Of a stretch of DNA of 64,000 nt, positions 25,366 to 36,593 are shown in pieces. The stretch spans positions 7,312,757 through 7,376,756 of the forward strand of contig OX030957.1 in NCBI GenBank assembly GCA_943735955.1. The letters are read 5' to 3'. A model generated the notes under the pieces. That model was not told the DNA's origin. It did no database searches and saw only the letters and a program-made list of their open reading frames with translations. This DNA is from Piscicola geometra (taxonomy: Eukaryota > Annelida > Clitellata > Hirudinida > Piscicolidae). The position numbers were made by a program, and so were the translations under genes. Numbering within the stretch: the stretch's first letter is position 1; every line of letters begins with the position of its first letter.

Positions 25366-28300
25366 ATGCCTCCAAAAGGTGACACATTTTAGTTCCAAAA
25401 TGAAATTTGATGAATTTTTATGGCATAAACAAATTTCATCTTTTTTCATAGCTAAAGCGAAGAAAACTGACGTATACAAAATGGCTGAGCTGGTGGCGGA
25501 AGGCACTGTGGTGGTGGACTTGCTGAAAAAGGAGTGGAAGGTAGGACCAGTGATCGGCAAGGGAGGCTTCGGACGCATCTACCTCAGTACGCTGATGCGC
25601 TCCTTGTGCCTTAAAGGGCTATTCTTGACTTTTTGTTTCAATAATAACTATGGTTGTTTGCCTTAATCATTGTGTGAAGGTTTTGATGTTTTCAGTTTCT
25701 TTACAATTTAAAGTTTAAATTCAGTTATAAAAAAGGTTTTTAAAGATCTAGGTACTTTTTGAGTACTTAGTAGGTTCTTAATAATTTCTGTAATTTGAGT
25801 GCTTCAAATTAATTTATCTGATGAAACAATAAATCTTTATTCACAGCTCAACCAGCCAGCTCTTCTGCCACCCCAGCTGATGCAGCCTATGTCATGAAGA
25901 TGGTATCTTCTTTCACACACACACATATGCTTTTTGTGCCCAGTACTGTATTTATACTTGAATATAATGTGATGAGGTGGACGTGAAGTGAAAGCCCCAT
26001 TTTTCAGCTAGATCCTCTCAAACCACACCATGCTTTTTACAGTACCACACACGATAATAATAATAATAAGGCACAACATACAAACAATACAAAACTCACA
26101 CTAGTTACACAGTGTATCCCAGCAAACTTGCTTAGTAGAACAAGTACTTGTGTCTTTAAATTTGAGCAATGGGGTGTTCTGTTATATTTCCAATACTGGT
26201 TCACCATAGCGTTTGTTGCAGCTGATTCATCAATGTTAAAACATTACTTCCATTACTACTACTGCTATTACTACTTTTACCACCACCAATACTACTACTG
26301 CTACTACTACTAATACTACTACCACTACTACTACTGCTACTATACTTTTACCACCACCACTACTTCTACTACTACTACTAATACTACTACTACTACTACT
26401 AATACTACTACTACTACTACTACCACCACTACTATTACTACTACTACTACTACTACTATTACTACTACTGCAATACCGCAGGAGCCAGCAGAGAATGGAC
26501 CCCTCTTTTGCGAGATCGCCTGCTTCATGAGGGCTCTCACCCAGAAGAATGGTGTGTGTGTCCACTCAACCTGTGCATACCTTCTCCAATGTGCCACTTC
26601 TCACCACACTCTTCAACACAAAAAATACTCACCACCACAACACACCAGACCTTACTACACTAAACCACTTTTTACCATAACAAACCACTTTTCACCAGAA
26701 CGTTTTCTTACAACATCCCACTCTACCACATCAAACATTTCCACCACTGCATACCACTTTCCATGTCTCTCTAACACTGCACCTCCACTACTCGCCTCAC
26801 TTTTCCAACCATACGAGTAAAAACGCCAATGACCACACCACATCGACCAAACTCCGTCTAGCGCGTCAACCACACCACAGTGACTGAGTACCTGAAGAGG
26901 AACCGACTCTCCTCCATCGGGCTGCCCGCCTACCACACACAAGGCATGCACTTCCACCACGGCGACAAGTACCGCTTCCTGGTGATGCAGAGGATGGGTC
27001 AGGACCTGGAGGGCATGCTCGCCGCCTCACCCAACCACTCTTTCGCGCCGTCTCTCGTTTTCCATGTCGCCTCTCAAGTGGTTGGTCGATGTGGTGCATA
27101 TAAGCACGCACATCTATTATTAAACATACGCACGCACATACAAACACATACACTCCCCCATATTTTTAGTAAACAAGTTTTACACATACGCACGCACATA
27201 TTTACGCACACACACACACAAACACACACACCTACACAAACGTATGCACACAGTTACAGGCACTGAAATTCTTGCACACGCAAGGATACGCACACGCAGA
27301 CATAAAGGCTGCCAACTTGATGACTGGCTGGAAGGACACTGAGCAGGTGGGTGGGTGAGTGGGTGGGTAGGTGGGTGGGTAGGTGTGCCTTAGGGTGGTT
27401 GCCTTGTTGACTATGTTGCAGTTCAACCATGAAACCACACTATAATGCCACCACCACAACTCACCACACCACACTGCAACTCACCACAAAACATGACATC
27501 ACACTAAACCATAACTCACCACACTGCACTACATCACACTACACCACACAACACTACAACTCACCACAACTCACCACACTACAACTCACCACACCACTAC
27601 TCACCACACAACACTAAAACTCACCACACTCCAACTCACCACACCACAACTAACCACAACTCACCCCAACTCATCCCACCACAATTACCACAACTCACCC
27701 CAACTCATCACACTACAACTCACCACACCACAACTCACCACACAACACTACAACTCACCACACCACAACTCACCATACCACAACTCACCACACCACAACT
27801 CACCACACCACAACTCACCACACAACACTACAACTCACCACACCACAACTCTTCACACCACAACTCCTCACACCACAACTCACCACACAACACTACACCG
27901 CAACACATGACACCACTACTCACTACACCAAAATGCACCACACTATCACCACACTAGAACTCACCACACCACACTCTTCTGCCACCACAACTCAACACAC
28001 GGATTACTACGACAGATCTACCTGATCGACTTCGGGCTAGCAAGTCGCTTCATGTCATCAGGCAGGCACGAGGAGTACAAGGAAGACAAGAAGCGAGCGC
28101 ACAACGGCACCTGCCTCTACACCAGCTTGGATGCACACAAGGGCGCTTGTGAGTGGTTTGGGGAGGTTAAGTGTGGTGTGGTGTGATGAGATGAAGTGTG
28201 GGGCTCTGTGACCTCCTAGACAACTAGTGTGGGGCTAGGAAACACAATTTTTTCCACCTTTTTAACCACACCATCTCATCCCACTACACCACACCATCTC

Positions 28301-29753
28301 ACCACACTCCACCACACCATCTCACCACACTCCACCACACCATCTCACCACACTCCACCACACCATCTCACCACACTCCACCACACCATCTCACCACATA
28401 TCACCACTCCACCAGGTCCATCAGCTCGTGGTGACCTGGAGATCTTGGGCTACTGCCTGTGGCAGTGGCTGGAAGGTAGGCTGCCGTGGCAAGAGAAGGA
28501 AAACGACCCTGTGTCTGTGGCAGCCATGAAGGAGAGGTTCTTGTGGTGCTGGGGGTGTTGATAGGATGATGTGCTGGTGCTGTCGCTAGGGTGCTGTGGT
28601 CGTGTTGTAGTGGTAGGCGTGTAGTGTGTGCTGTTGTGGTTATGATTGTTCAGGCGTGTTGTATTGCACGCGTCTACCATCCACCTCACCTGCACAGCTA
28701 CATGCAAGACATAGCAAACAAAGTAGCACCCTGCATTTCAGACCCGGCGTCCTCGAGTCAGTTCACACGTTTGAATGCATTTTGTAAATTAAATTAAATT
28801 ATTTGAATTACGATATAACTAATATTGATTAAATACTTAATAGTTAATTAGTCACGAAGCTGGGCTAATTAGACATCATCTCACACCAAACTGTATTGAA
28901 TGCAAGCCTCTCCCTGCACACACAGAAGCCCTTTGCAAGTACATGGAAGCGGTCAGAGCTCTCGAGTACGACCAGTTTCCAGACTACGCAGCCCTCATCT
29001 CTCTCACCACCTCATTCCTAAAACCACCCAAAAACGCGTTCACTTCTCTCACAAAAACGTACATAAAATCACCCAAGAATGGACCTATAAAATCCCCCAA
29101 AAACTTTCCTCTCAAATCACCTCCACCCGCTCTGAAATCACTTCCACCTGCTCTGAAATCACCTCCACCCGTCCGCAAAGTCACCAAAGCCACCACCGTC
29201 CCCCTCCCAAGCACTGCAACATCTGCTAAAAAGGTCATCCCTCCAAAGGTGTGTGAAGTCAAATGGGGTACACGTCCACTTTCTAGATATTGCCACACAA
29301 ACACATACCTCGCCACATAGACATCGCCACACATACATCGCCACACATAAATCGCCACATAGACATCGCCACACATACATCGGCACATATAATACAACAC
29401 AAAACACCCTATTAGGATGCAATTCAGTACATCACCTTCAGGTTCGTGTTGGTGCAAAGGCATCTTCCACACCACAAGAAGTGCAGGCTGATTCAGCAGA
29501 CGTGGCAGCAGCAGCAGCAGGGGGTAAGAGGAAGGCGGCAAGCAGAATGAACAACTTCGTCAAGTCACCTCCCGCCAAGAAGATCTCCCTCTCCAAGTCA
29601 CCACAGACCAGAGGCACTGACCGACGCAGTCCCAGGAAGGCAGCAGTAGCAGCGGTTGCGACTGCAGACATGCCCAAGAATGTTCCGAGTTCGTTGCTTT
29701 CCATTGCTATATTTAACGTCTCAATGGATACTTTGAAGTTGTTTAGAACATAA
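25366..29753 (+). CDS. VRK1: vaccinia-related kinase (VRK1-like) serine/threonine kinase
   Basis: Eleven exons: 25366-25378, 25452-25586, 25847-25902, 26482-26551, 26881-27077, 27260-27346, 28016-28148, 28416-28536, 28698-28756, 28926-29248, 29442-29753; 501 aa, all phases join. Kinase signatures: glycine loop VIGKGGFGRIYL, ATP lysine in AAYVMKM, catalytic loop YAHADIKAANLM, DFG in YLIDFGLASRF, then VRK-specific EEYKEDKKRAHNGT and GDLEILGYCLWQWLEG. The C-terminal tail is Lys/Pro/Ser-rich (KSPPPALKS repeats, KRKAAS), consistent with nuclear/chromatin targeting. VRKs phosphorylate BAF, histone H3 and p53 (family knowledge). The enzyme has canonical DFG where human VRK1 has DYG. Exon 1 is only 13 nt of coding sequence. 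The final 20 residues may be read-through of a missed donor, so the exact C-terminus is uncertain. Confidence 0.92.
26236..26470. repeat. (ACT)n microsatellite in VRK intron 3
   Basis: Imperfect ACT/ACC triplets, ending a few bases before the AG of VRK exon 4 (26482), so the repeat forms the 3' end of the intron. Confidence 0.9.
27425..27985. repeat. A/C-rich minisatellite filling VRK intron 6
   Basis: Dozens of imperfect CACCACAACT / CACCACACCA units. The same intron begins with (GGGT)n at 27347-27385, so its two ends are compositionally complementary. Confidence 0.9.
28265..28412. repeat. 23-bp minisatellite ending VRK intron 7
   Basis: Units of CACCACACTCCACCACACCATCT run directly into the acceptor CCACCAG of exon 8. 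The segment 28272-28294 is reverse-complementary to 28171-28193 at the start of the same intron, with about 20 of 23 matches. Confidence 0.9.
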
Positions 29754-30793
29754 CTCACCTAACACCGCAATGTTCGCAACTCCTGCAGGAAAAGTTCGGC
29801 GGGTAAAGGTGTCTCAAACGTCACAGGCTGTGCAGACCTCTCCAGGCTTGCTGGGACTACTGAAGCACTAGACTGACTCTTGCTCCTAGTGCCTGTGGTG
29901 CCAAGACCGCTGCATCTAACCGTGCCATCAACATTGCTCTTAAACTTCAATAATTTTTCCACTTTAATAAATCACATGATGTTTGTCTTATTGGCCCTAA
30001 AAGTATGGTGTCTGTCAGAATCTGGCAGCAGTGTCTAGGTGACTTGTTTTTGTAGCTCTTTCGTATTTCAGTCATTCAGTATCCCATAGTCTTGAACACC
30101 GATGGCGAACCACAGAAGAACTCGCAACCAATTTTCTCCATTCCTTTCGGCTTTCTGGAAGCCTCAGACAGTTGTCGAGCTCCAAGCCTTTCCACTTCGC
30201 TACATGTTCTTCCCATTTTACCCCGTCTGTCTGCGTCGTTTTTGTCTTCTCTGAACAGTGCCTTGAAAAAATGTTTTGGCCAGCCCTGAAAAGCCTTTTT
30301 ACGCTACGACGTTCAATCGTTCATCCACAACTTCCACACTCACCAACATGCCTCTTCTCATATCATCGTGCTACTCTCTGCAAACTCCAAACAGAGTCCA
30401 TCGATGAAGATGCGACCATTGCACAATGTTCGATTGTGAAAGAAGAAAACAGTAAATGCAAGATAATGGCGCTTGCTTCATACAACGATATGGTTAGTGT
30501 TAAGACGAAGTTGATAAAAGCACTATTAAAATACATTTTATTTATTGATTAATTGATAGGTTTTATAATTTCACATGACTACAATCCCATGGGAGTGAGG
30601 AGAGTGATTCAATGCGTGAGTGAACCCTTAGAAGGGTTGGTTAGGGTGATAAAACACAAACATTAGAGTTCCCAGCGAATCTCACCGCATGTCAAGTGCA
30701 TTCTTAAACTATGTTATATCATAGACAATTTTTTATTATTTCACGTCAAAACCTCAATCCATTACTAATCAACTTAAACGGGAGTGTCTTTAT
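29754..30793. other. intergenic, no gene confidently seen
   Basis: Contains a minus-strand open stretch (29962-29759) lacking an ATG, and a plus-strand frame from ATG 30102 (MANHRRTRNQFSPFLSAFWK) that stops after about 50 codons. Neither is recognised and neither has convincing splice partners. Possibly remnants of mobile DNA. Confidence 0.35.
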
Positions 30794-32071
30794 TTACGAC
30801 TTCTTGTCGCCATCATTGTCTTTGTGAAGGTCACGCACTTCTTTCGTCCTCCCCTCCTCCTCCAGCCTGCCTCCTCTCAAGACAGGCAGTTTCAGATTCT
30901 TCTTCGAAGGGTGCAAGTTGCATTGGTTGTGCGTGTGTCGTTGCAGTAACAAACACTTCCTAACAAGCGTCTATTGTGCGTAGCAATGTACAACTAAAAT
31001 TGAATCTTCAATTATAAAAAAAGCACCGCGTCTCTCCAATATTCTCAGCCATAAGAAACCTTCTAAACACCCCCAATACATTAAATCATCATCATCATTC
31101 CGACTCACGTTCTTGCTCCTGAGGCCTTCTTCCCTCAGAGATGACTGTCTCTTGAAGGCCCTCCTCAGACTTTGCATGCCACCGCAGTCTGAAAGCTTGC
31201 GACGCTGGCTGAGCAGTGGCTGGTAGAAGGAGAGGTTGGTGGATGATGGTGCAGTTGTCGATGCTGGTGCTGGTGAGGCGTTTCGAGTGGAGGGCTTGAC
31301 ACTTTTATTGAGATGTTTGCTTTGATCTGAAGAAATTGGGTGCGTATTACTACTGCTCTGTTCTTGAGGATCTGATAAAGTGTCTGAAATCATTTATATG
31401 TTTTTGATTAATTATTAATCTACGGCTTCTCTGAAACATTATATTTTATATATTTAAATAAGATGATGGAAAAGGAGTAAAGAAGATTTAAAAATTTTAA
31501 TAATTTTTTGGCTAAATTAAAATCTTCTGATTACCTGTTTGTGTTGAGACAGTTGACCTGATGGTACTGTGTTCTATGTTCATTTAAACAACGAATTAAA
31601 AAAATTTATGGAATAGCAGCATCAAATTTAGGAAAATAACTATTATGAAAAGTGCATAAATGTCCAAAAAGAAAAAGAAATTAATTAACCTTCTATTGAA
31701 CTGTTTTTCATTCTAAAAATCTTGAGCTGAAGTTCTGAAATTTGATTGTGTATAACTGTTATACTATAACTGTTATAGTATAACAGTTGAGTATGAAAAA
31801 ATGAATTAAAAACCTAGTAACCTCTGTTCTTCCTCTTGAGCTCATCAAGCTCTTGATGCAAAGAGTTTATCAAGTCATAATTGTAGAAACTTAAAAAACT
31901 GATTTCTTCTTTATTTTGGTTTAATTCAAAATTTAAGTTAATAGTTTTTGAATTTGCATTGTGAGGACTTTCTAAACTCTTCAGAAAAAAGCTTTTTATT
32001 TTGTCTGATTTAAGAACTAATTTTGGTGGGTTGGGCAATGGCTCAAGTTTGTATGTTTTGAGTTTATTCAT
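30794..32071 (-). CDS. uncharacterised three-exon protein
   Basis: Exons 31822-32071, 31109-31383, 30794-30970, with compatible phases and standard GT/AG sites (donors GTTACT and GTGAGT); 233 aa. The N-terminal third is Lys/Leu/Asn-rich and ends in a short coiled-coil-like helix (LHQELDELKRKN). The middle is Ser/Pro/Thr-rich and probably disordered. It is followed by a basic segment (MQSLRRAFKRQSSLREEGLR), and the third exon is Lys/Arg-rich and ends GDKKS. No signal peptide or membrane span. I do not recognise the family. The pattern (disordered, basic, with short helices) fits a scaffold or cytoskeleton-associated protein, but no function is claimed. It faces the UBL5-like gene head-to-head, 224 bp away. 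Confidence 0.6.
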
Positions 32072-32295
32072 TTTAAATAATGAATTATTTTTAATTTATT
32101 AATTTCAAATTCTCTCAATCTATTATGATTTTACCGTTTCCTTAGCAACAAGTTATTAAATTATTTTTAAAAAATTTTTTAATCAAAACACAATTTTAAC
32201 ATGAAACTTAACAAAGTTGTTCGAAATTTTTTTTGAAATTATTGTTCTAAATTTCAAATAATCAAGCGCTTTTTCATTTTACTACAAAATTTAAA
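32072..32295. promoter_or_regulatory. putative bidirectional promoter
   Basis: The only 224 bp between the start codons of two divergent genes (minus-strand start at 32071, plus-strand start at 32296). Very AT-rich, with several T-runs. No recognised box. The promoter role is inferred from position only. Confidence 0.45.
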
Positions 32296-32640
32296 ATGGG
32301 TGGAGTGTATGTAGATTTCGAAAGTTTCAATTTGACTTCAGACGAAGTTGATCTATTTCAGCTGTCTAAATTTGCTGGAGTCAAATGGAATAAAAATGTT
32401 TTCAAGTTAGGAATCTCAAAATATAGCATCTCATGCAGAATTAATGACGGATGTGATTGATTGATTTTTTTTGGTTAATAGAAAAAATAATTAATTAATT
32501 GACTTAATCTAGTCTATAAAAATTCACAGAATCTTATTAGAATTATTGAGGTTAAACGTTTCTCCAAGCACAATAGAAAGAGTCTTGAAGATTATGGCTT
32601 CAACTCTGAACCCAGCTTAAACCTTACACTACATCTCTGA
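32296..32640 (+). CDS. small two-exon protein, possibly divergent UBL5-like ubiquitin-fold
   Basis: Exons 32296-32405 and 32541-32640 give 69 aa, with donor GTTAGG, acceptor CTTATTAG, stop TGA, and AATAAA at about 32702. The length is near that of UBL5/Hub1 (73 aa). The middle reads GVKWNKNVFK and the end KSLEDYGFNSEPSLNLTLHL. UBL5 has a WNK-V-K motif followed by SLxDY and a final hydrophobic strand, so the order and spacing agree, but the N-terminal strand is not clearly similar. UBL5 is a splicing and mitochondrial-stress modifier (family knowledge). Identity is an inference; a lineage-specific small protein is the alternative. Confidence 0.5.
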
Positions 32641-33159
32641 AGAATGGAACCAAGAATTTACATTTTATACTTTCATGCTATGTCGTTAATGTTTAAAATC
32701 AAATAAAAATGTTATATCATTAAGTCTTCAACTTTTATACATTTTTTTATTTTTAGAAATCAAAAGAAAATGGTGGGAAACCAAACAGGCTTGAATACCA
32801 CTAAGTTATGAAGGCAGATATAATATTTTTATAATATAAAAATAAATAAATAATAATTAAAATTATATTTTATATATATTAGAGCTGTGCTGAGTTTTAG
32901 ATTCTGGATCTAAGTGTTAGTTTTTTCATAAATTTTCAAAGTTAGAAGTCACCAGGGGGAGATGAAGAAAAAGATTTGAAGTGTCGAGACAAAGGCACTA
33001 TAAAGACTACTACTACTACCAATTAAATATAAACTTTATATTATAAAGATTGAATAATCAGCATCTTAGTAAATATTTTCTTATTAGTCATTTCTTCAAA
33101 AGTTTGATCCAATATGTATTTGAAAGGATTGTTTTACCTGGTAAAAGTATTACAATACA
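32641..33159. other. AT-rich intergenic
   Basis: No exon. Contains the 3' end of the small UBL5-like gene, then AT-rich sequence up to the 3' end of the minus-strand LINE. Confidence 0.5.
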
Positions 33160-33311
33160 ATACAATACAACGACGAGTATTATTAACGTGGCGTAAACCC
33201 AGACGGGCTTCAAGACCACTTGGTTATGGAAAATTTGATAATAATATTAATGATAGATGAATAAATGGAAAGTATAGGAAAAGTAGGGTATTGAAATTTA
33301 ACAATAAAATC

Positions 33312-33346
<35 letters not shown>

Positions 33347-33357
33347 CATAAACACAC

Positions 33358-33389
<32 letters not shown>

Positions 33390-35343
33390 TTATTTTTTTA
33401 AAGAGACAAAATATTATTATTATTATTATATTTTTTTTTAAGATTAAAACGGGAATGATAATAAAAATAAATTTAAGGAAAAAAAAGTAGATATCTATAT
33501 TATATTATTAATATTATTTATTATTATTATTTATTTTACAATTATTTTTGACCATTTGTATAAATATAAAAAAGAATGAAATTGGGAAGCAAGAAATTGA
33601 TTAATGAAAAGTGAGCAGTAAATTTGTAAGTTATTGTTATCGGTCGAACAAGTACGTTTTCAGGGAACGGCTGAATGTCGCGGTCGAGCTCGGGGATTTG
33701 AGTCTATTGGGAAGACTATTCCAAAGAGCCGGCGCTGCAACAAAAAAGCTTCTTGCACCTGCATACTTGAGTTTGTAGCTCTGTGGAACTACATCTCTTG
33801 ACCTAGCAGATCTGAGTCTTTCCCTCTGGGGAAGACTTGCTCTCATGACAATGTTACTCGACAAATAATCTGGGCACTCATTAGACAGACACTTGTGCAT
33901 TAACAAGATGTTTTTGTATTCAATTCTATTTTCAACACGAAGCCAGTGAAGCTCTTTGAGAACAGGGCTGATGTGATCATACTTTCTAGCACCTGTTATG
34001 AGCCTAGCTGTGGTGTTGATTATAGACTGAATTTTCTGCAGCTGCGTCATTGGCAACCCAGTAAGAATGATATTGCCATAGTCAATTCGACTGAGAACCA
34101 AAGCAGAAGCCAATGTTCTCAGTGAGTCCTTGGTCAATAACCATCTTATGGATCGTATTTGGCGTAAAGAAGCAAAGCAGGTTTGAGTCATCTTGTTGAT
34201 GTGTGTCGTCATGGTGAGGTCTTTGTCGAGATAAACTCTTAGGTTTCTGACACTATCGGAAGGAATTATCTCGCTCTGACAAATGCGAACTGGATCTTTG
34301 GGAGTGTGAGTAGAGTTTCGACGGGATGAGAGCCAGATAACTTCAGTTTTGCTGGAGTTAAGTTTCAGTTGATTGGCACCCATCCAAGCAGCAATTTCAT
34401 CAATGCATGATGACACCCTTTCTTGCAGGTCAGCCTGATGACCTTTAATGCAATGACCGTAAATCTGGGTGTCATCAGCGTACTGATGAAAAGCGAGCTC
34501 ATGTCTAGTTGCTATTCTTTCCAAATCTCCAGTGTACAAAGAGAACAGTAAAGGACCAAGGACTGAACCTTGGGGGACTCCTACAGCGGAAACCGACATT
34601 GTCGATTTTGTCCCACTACAGCGGATGTCAAAACATCTGTCATTTAAGTAGTCCCTAAACCATTCTAACGCAGAGTCTGAGAAACCATAGGAGATGTGCA
34701 GTCTTCGGAGCAGTGTTGCGTGATCTACCAGATCGAAAGCTGCCGATAGATCAAGCAACACTAACAATGTAAGCTTACCGTCGTCTGCTGCCCTAAAGAT
34801 GTCTGAAAAGACTTTGGTTATGGCAGTTTCTGTCGAATGATGACGACGGTAGGCTGACTGCAAGGGAGGGAAAAGATGAAATTCTGCGAGGTAGTTGACT
34901 ACTCTGTGGAGAACTAATCTTTCCAAGAGTTTGGACAACACCCTCAAGTTTAAAATAGGCCTGTACGACGAAGTTTCAGTGAGTTTAAGACTTGGCTTCT
35001 TGAGCAGTGGCGTGATGTAGGCCGACTTGAAAGACTTCGGAACCCTGCCTGCTGAAAAAGACCTGTTGAATAAGCTCACTAAAAAAGGAGCAATTATTCC
35101 AGATATCTCCTTCAACAGCCATGTAGGAACCGGGTCATTCGAGCACTGCTTATTCGGAAATTGAATGGCTGAATGTGTAACAGGGTAAACTAACGGCACT
35201 TCCTTAAGTGTCATGGCCTTCAAACCTACAACTTTTTCATCCAATTCTTTAAATCTAAAAACTGCTAGCAAGAAATACTTTAGCTCGCTGAGTTCGCTTT
35301 GAGTATAGGATAAAACTAGGAAACCATAATTTATTAAATCCAC
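33150..35343 (-). mobile_element. CR1/L2-like LINE, 5'-truncated, RT ORF intact
   Basis: Minus strand. One uninterrupted 568-codon frame (35343-33637) holds the reverse transcriptase: SAYITPLLKKPSLK, LLVLLDLSAAFDLVDH, GVPQGSVLGPLLFSLY and the catalytic QYADDTQIY. It ends with APALWNSLPNRLKS and LKTYLFDR, the typical CR1/L2 tail. The endonuclease and ORF1 are missing. The 3' UTR ends GGGTTTACGCCACGTTAATA, then a (TTGTA)n-like tail at about 33150-33172. The intact long frame implies a recent insertion. A second, internally deleted copy lies at 41081-41860. Confidence 0.92.
33316..33388. repeat. (TA)n microsatellite in LINE 3' UTR
   Basis: AT dinucleotide run, interrupted by TACATACATAAACACACA, within the 3' UTR of the CR1-like element. 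Confidence 0.85.
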
Positions 35344-36006
35344 GAAAAATTGTATTGTTTATATCATAAATAAGTTTTTATTGAAGTCTTCATGCCTTGA
35401 AATCGATGATGAAACACTGGCATTCGTCGACTCCTTCAGAGCTTTATCCACTAAGGCCTCCCATCCTCCAAATGCTTGAATCTTGGCATGTTATGTCCGT
35501 AGCAGACGTCTTCCTGCTGCAAAGAAACTTGGAAGCTATTTGGAACTTTTGCATTCGATGAACAGTGTCCATTACCATGAGACTTTCTCATGGCGTTCAA
35601 CTGAATATACTTCAACTGTCGGTCAAGGTGGATCTTCCAGGCTATCCTTCCATGCAAGCTGTTCCAGCGTTCTTTGCCCTTGAATGAACAAATTCAAATT
35701 AATTGATTCAATGCTCTTTGCGATGAGAGTCAAATGAAGATATAAGAGATACATATTAAATCGAGAATATGATCTTTGGTTAGCAGCTGCCATCTTGGCA
35801 GCCGCTTTAACCGTAATGATTTTGTTAAATAGTTTGTTCTTCTTATCTAATAATTTAGTTTTTTTTAATTTCAAATAATTATAGTAATCATAATTTATAT
35901 CTTTTCTTGTTTTCTGGTTTTAAATTTATCTTGCTCTCGGAATTAAAATCTTCAACCAAGAACTGTCTAACTCTAACGGACTACAATAAAAACTGATTTT
36001 AAAAAG
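35344..36006 (-). other. possible small minus-strand gene, unrecognised
   Basis: On the minus strand an ATG at 35793 opens a frame (MAAANQRSYSRFNMYLLY) that runs 56 codons to a TGA at about 35625. A second frame overlaps and continues to about 35451. An AATAAA lies downstream at about 35380. The start context and poly(A) signal suggest a short transcript, but I do not recognise the product and cannot choose between the frames. Confidence 0.3.
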
Positions 36007-36278
36007 AAGAAGTGCCAAGGCCTCAAATTGAGCACTAATGCATAGTTTGCAAGAACCCACTGGCTACCTACTTCACAAGGCAGATGAGCTCTGCAGATGA
36101 AGGACAGACTGTTAGAACGAATCTTCAATACATGACTGTGTTTATGAAGAAGTGCCAGAGCCTCAATTTGAACACCAGTGCACAGCTTGCTAGCACCCAC
36201 TGGCTACTTCACAAGGCAAATGAGCTCTGCAGATGAAGGACAGACTGTCAGAACGAATCTTCTACACATGACTGTTTA
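36007..36278. repeat. tandem duplication of about 140 bp
   Basis: Two diverged copies (36007-36141 and 36147-36278) share AAGAAGTGCCA, ACCCACTGGCTAC, TTCACAAGGCA and ATGAGCTCTGCAGATGAAGG. No coding capacity. Could be a piece of a non-coding transposon or satellite. Confidence 0.8.
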
Positions 36279-36379
36279 TGTCTATTATCTATTGAAAACT
36301 GACGTATTAGACAATTATTACCTTACTTAGATGACCCTTCTTTAAAGATGTCCATATATTTAAAACTCATCACCTCCTT

Positions 36380-36520
36380 ATTTAACTACTTCTATATCAT
36401 TATTTACTTTTCGTACGGATCTGAAGACAGATCTGTTTAACAAATTCATTTACCAGCGCTCTTGAATTTGAAGAAATAGCGCTATAGAAATTGATTTGAT
36501 TGATTGATTGATTGATTTTA
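36380..36520 (+). mobile_element. 3' end of an L2-like LINE or SINE
   Basis: Short remnant reading LKTDLFNKFIYQ, followed by ATAGCGCTATAGAAATTGATT and a (TGAT)n tail (36496-36520). The LKTDLF end of the ORF and the GCGCTATA-(TGAT)n tail are typical of L2/CR1-type 3' ends. Confidence 0.55.
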
Positions 36521-36593
36521 ATAATTTATTCCATTATACATTTTATTTTTAACAATTAAAAAAAAGTTTCAAAAAACGCTATTTAGGTACCTT

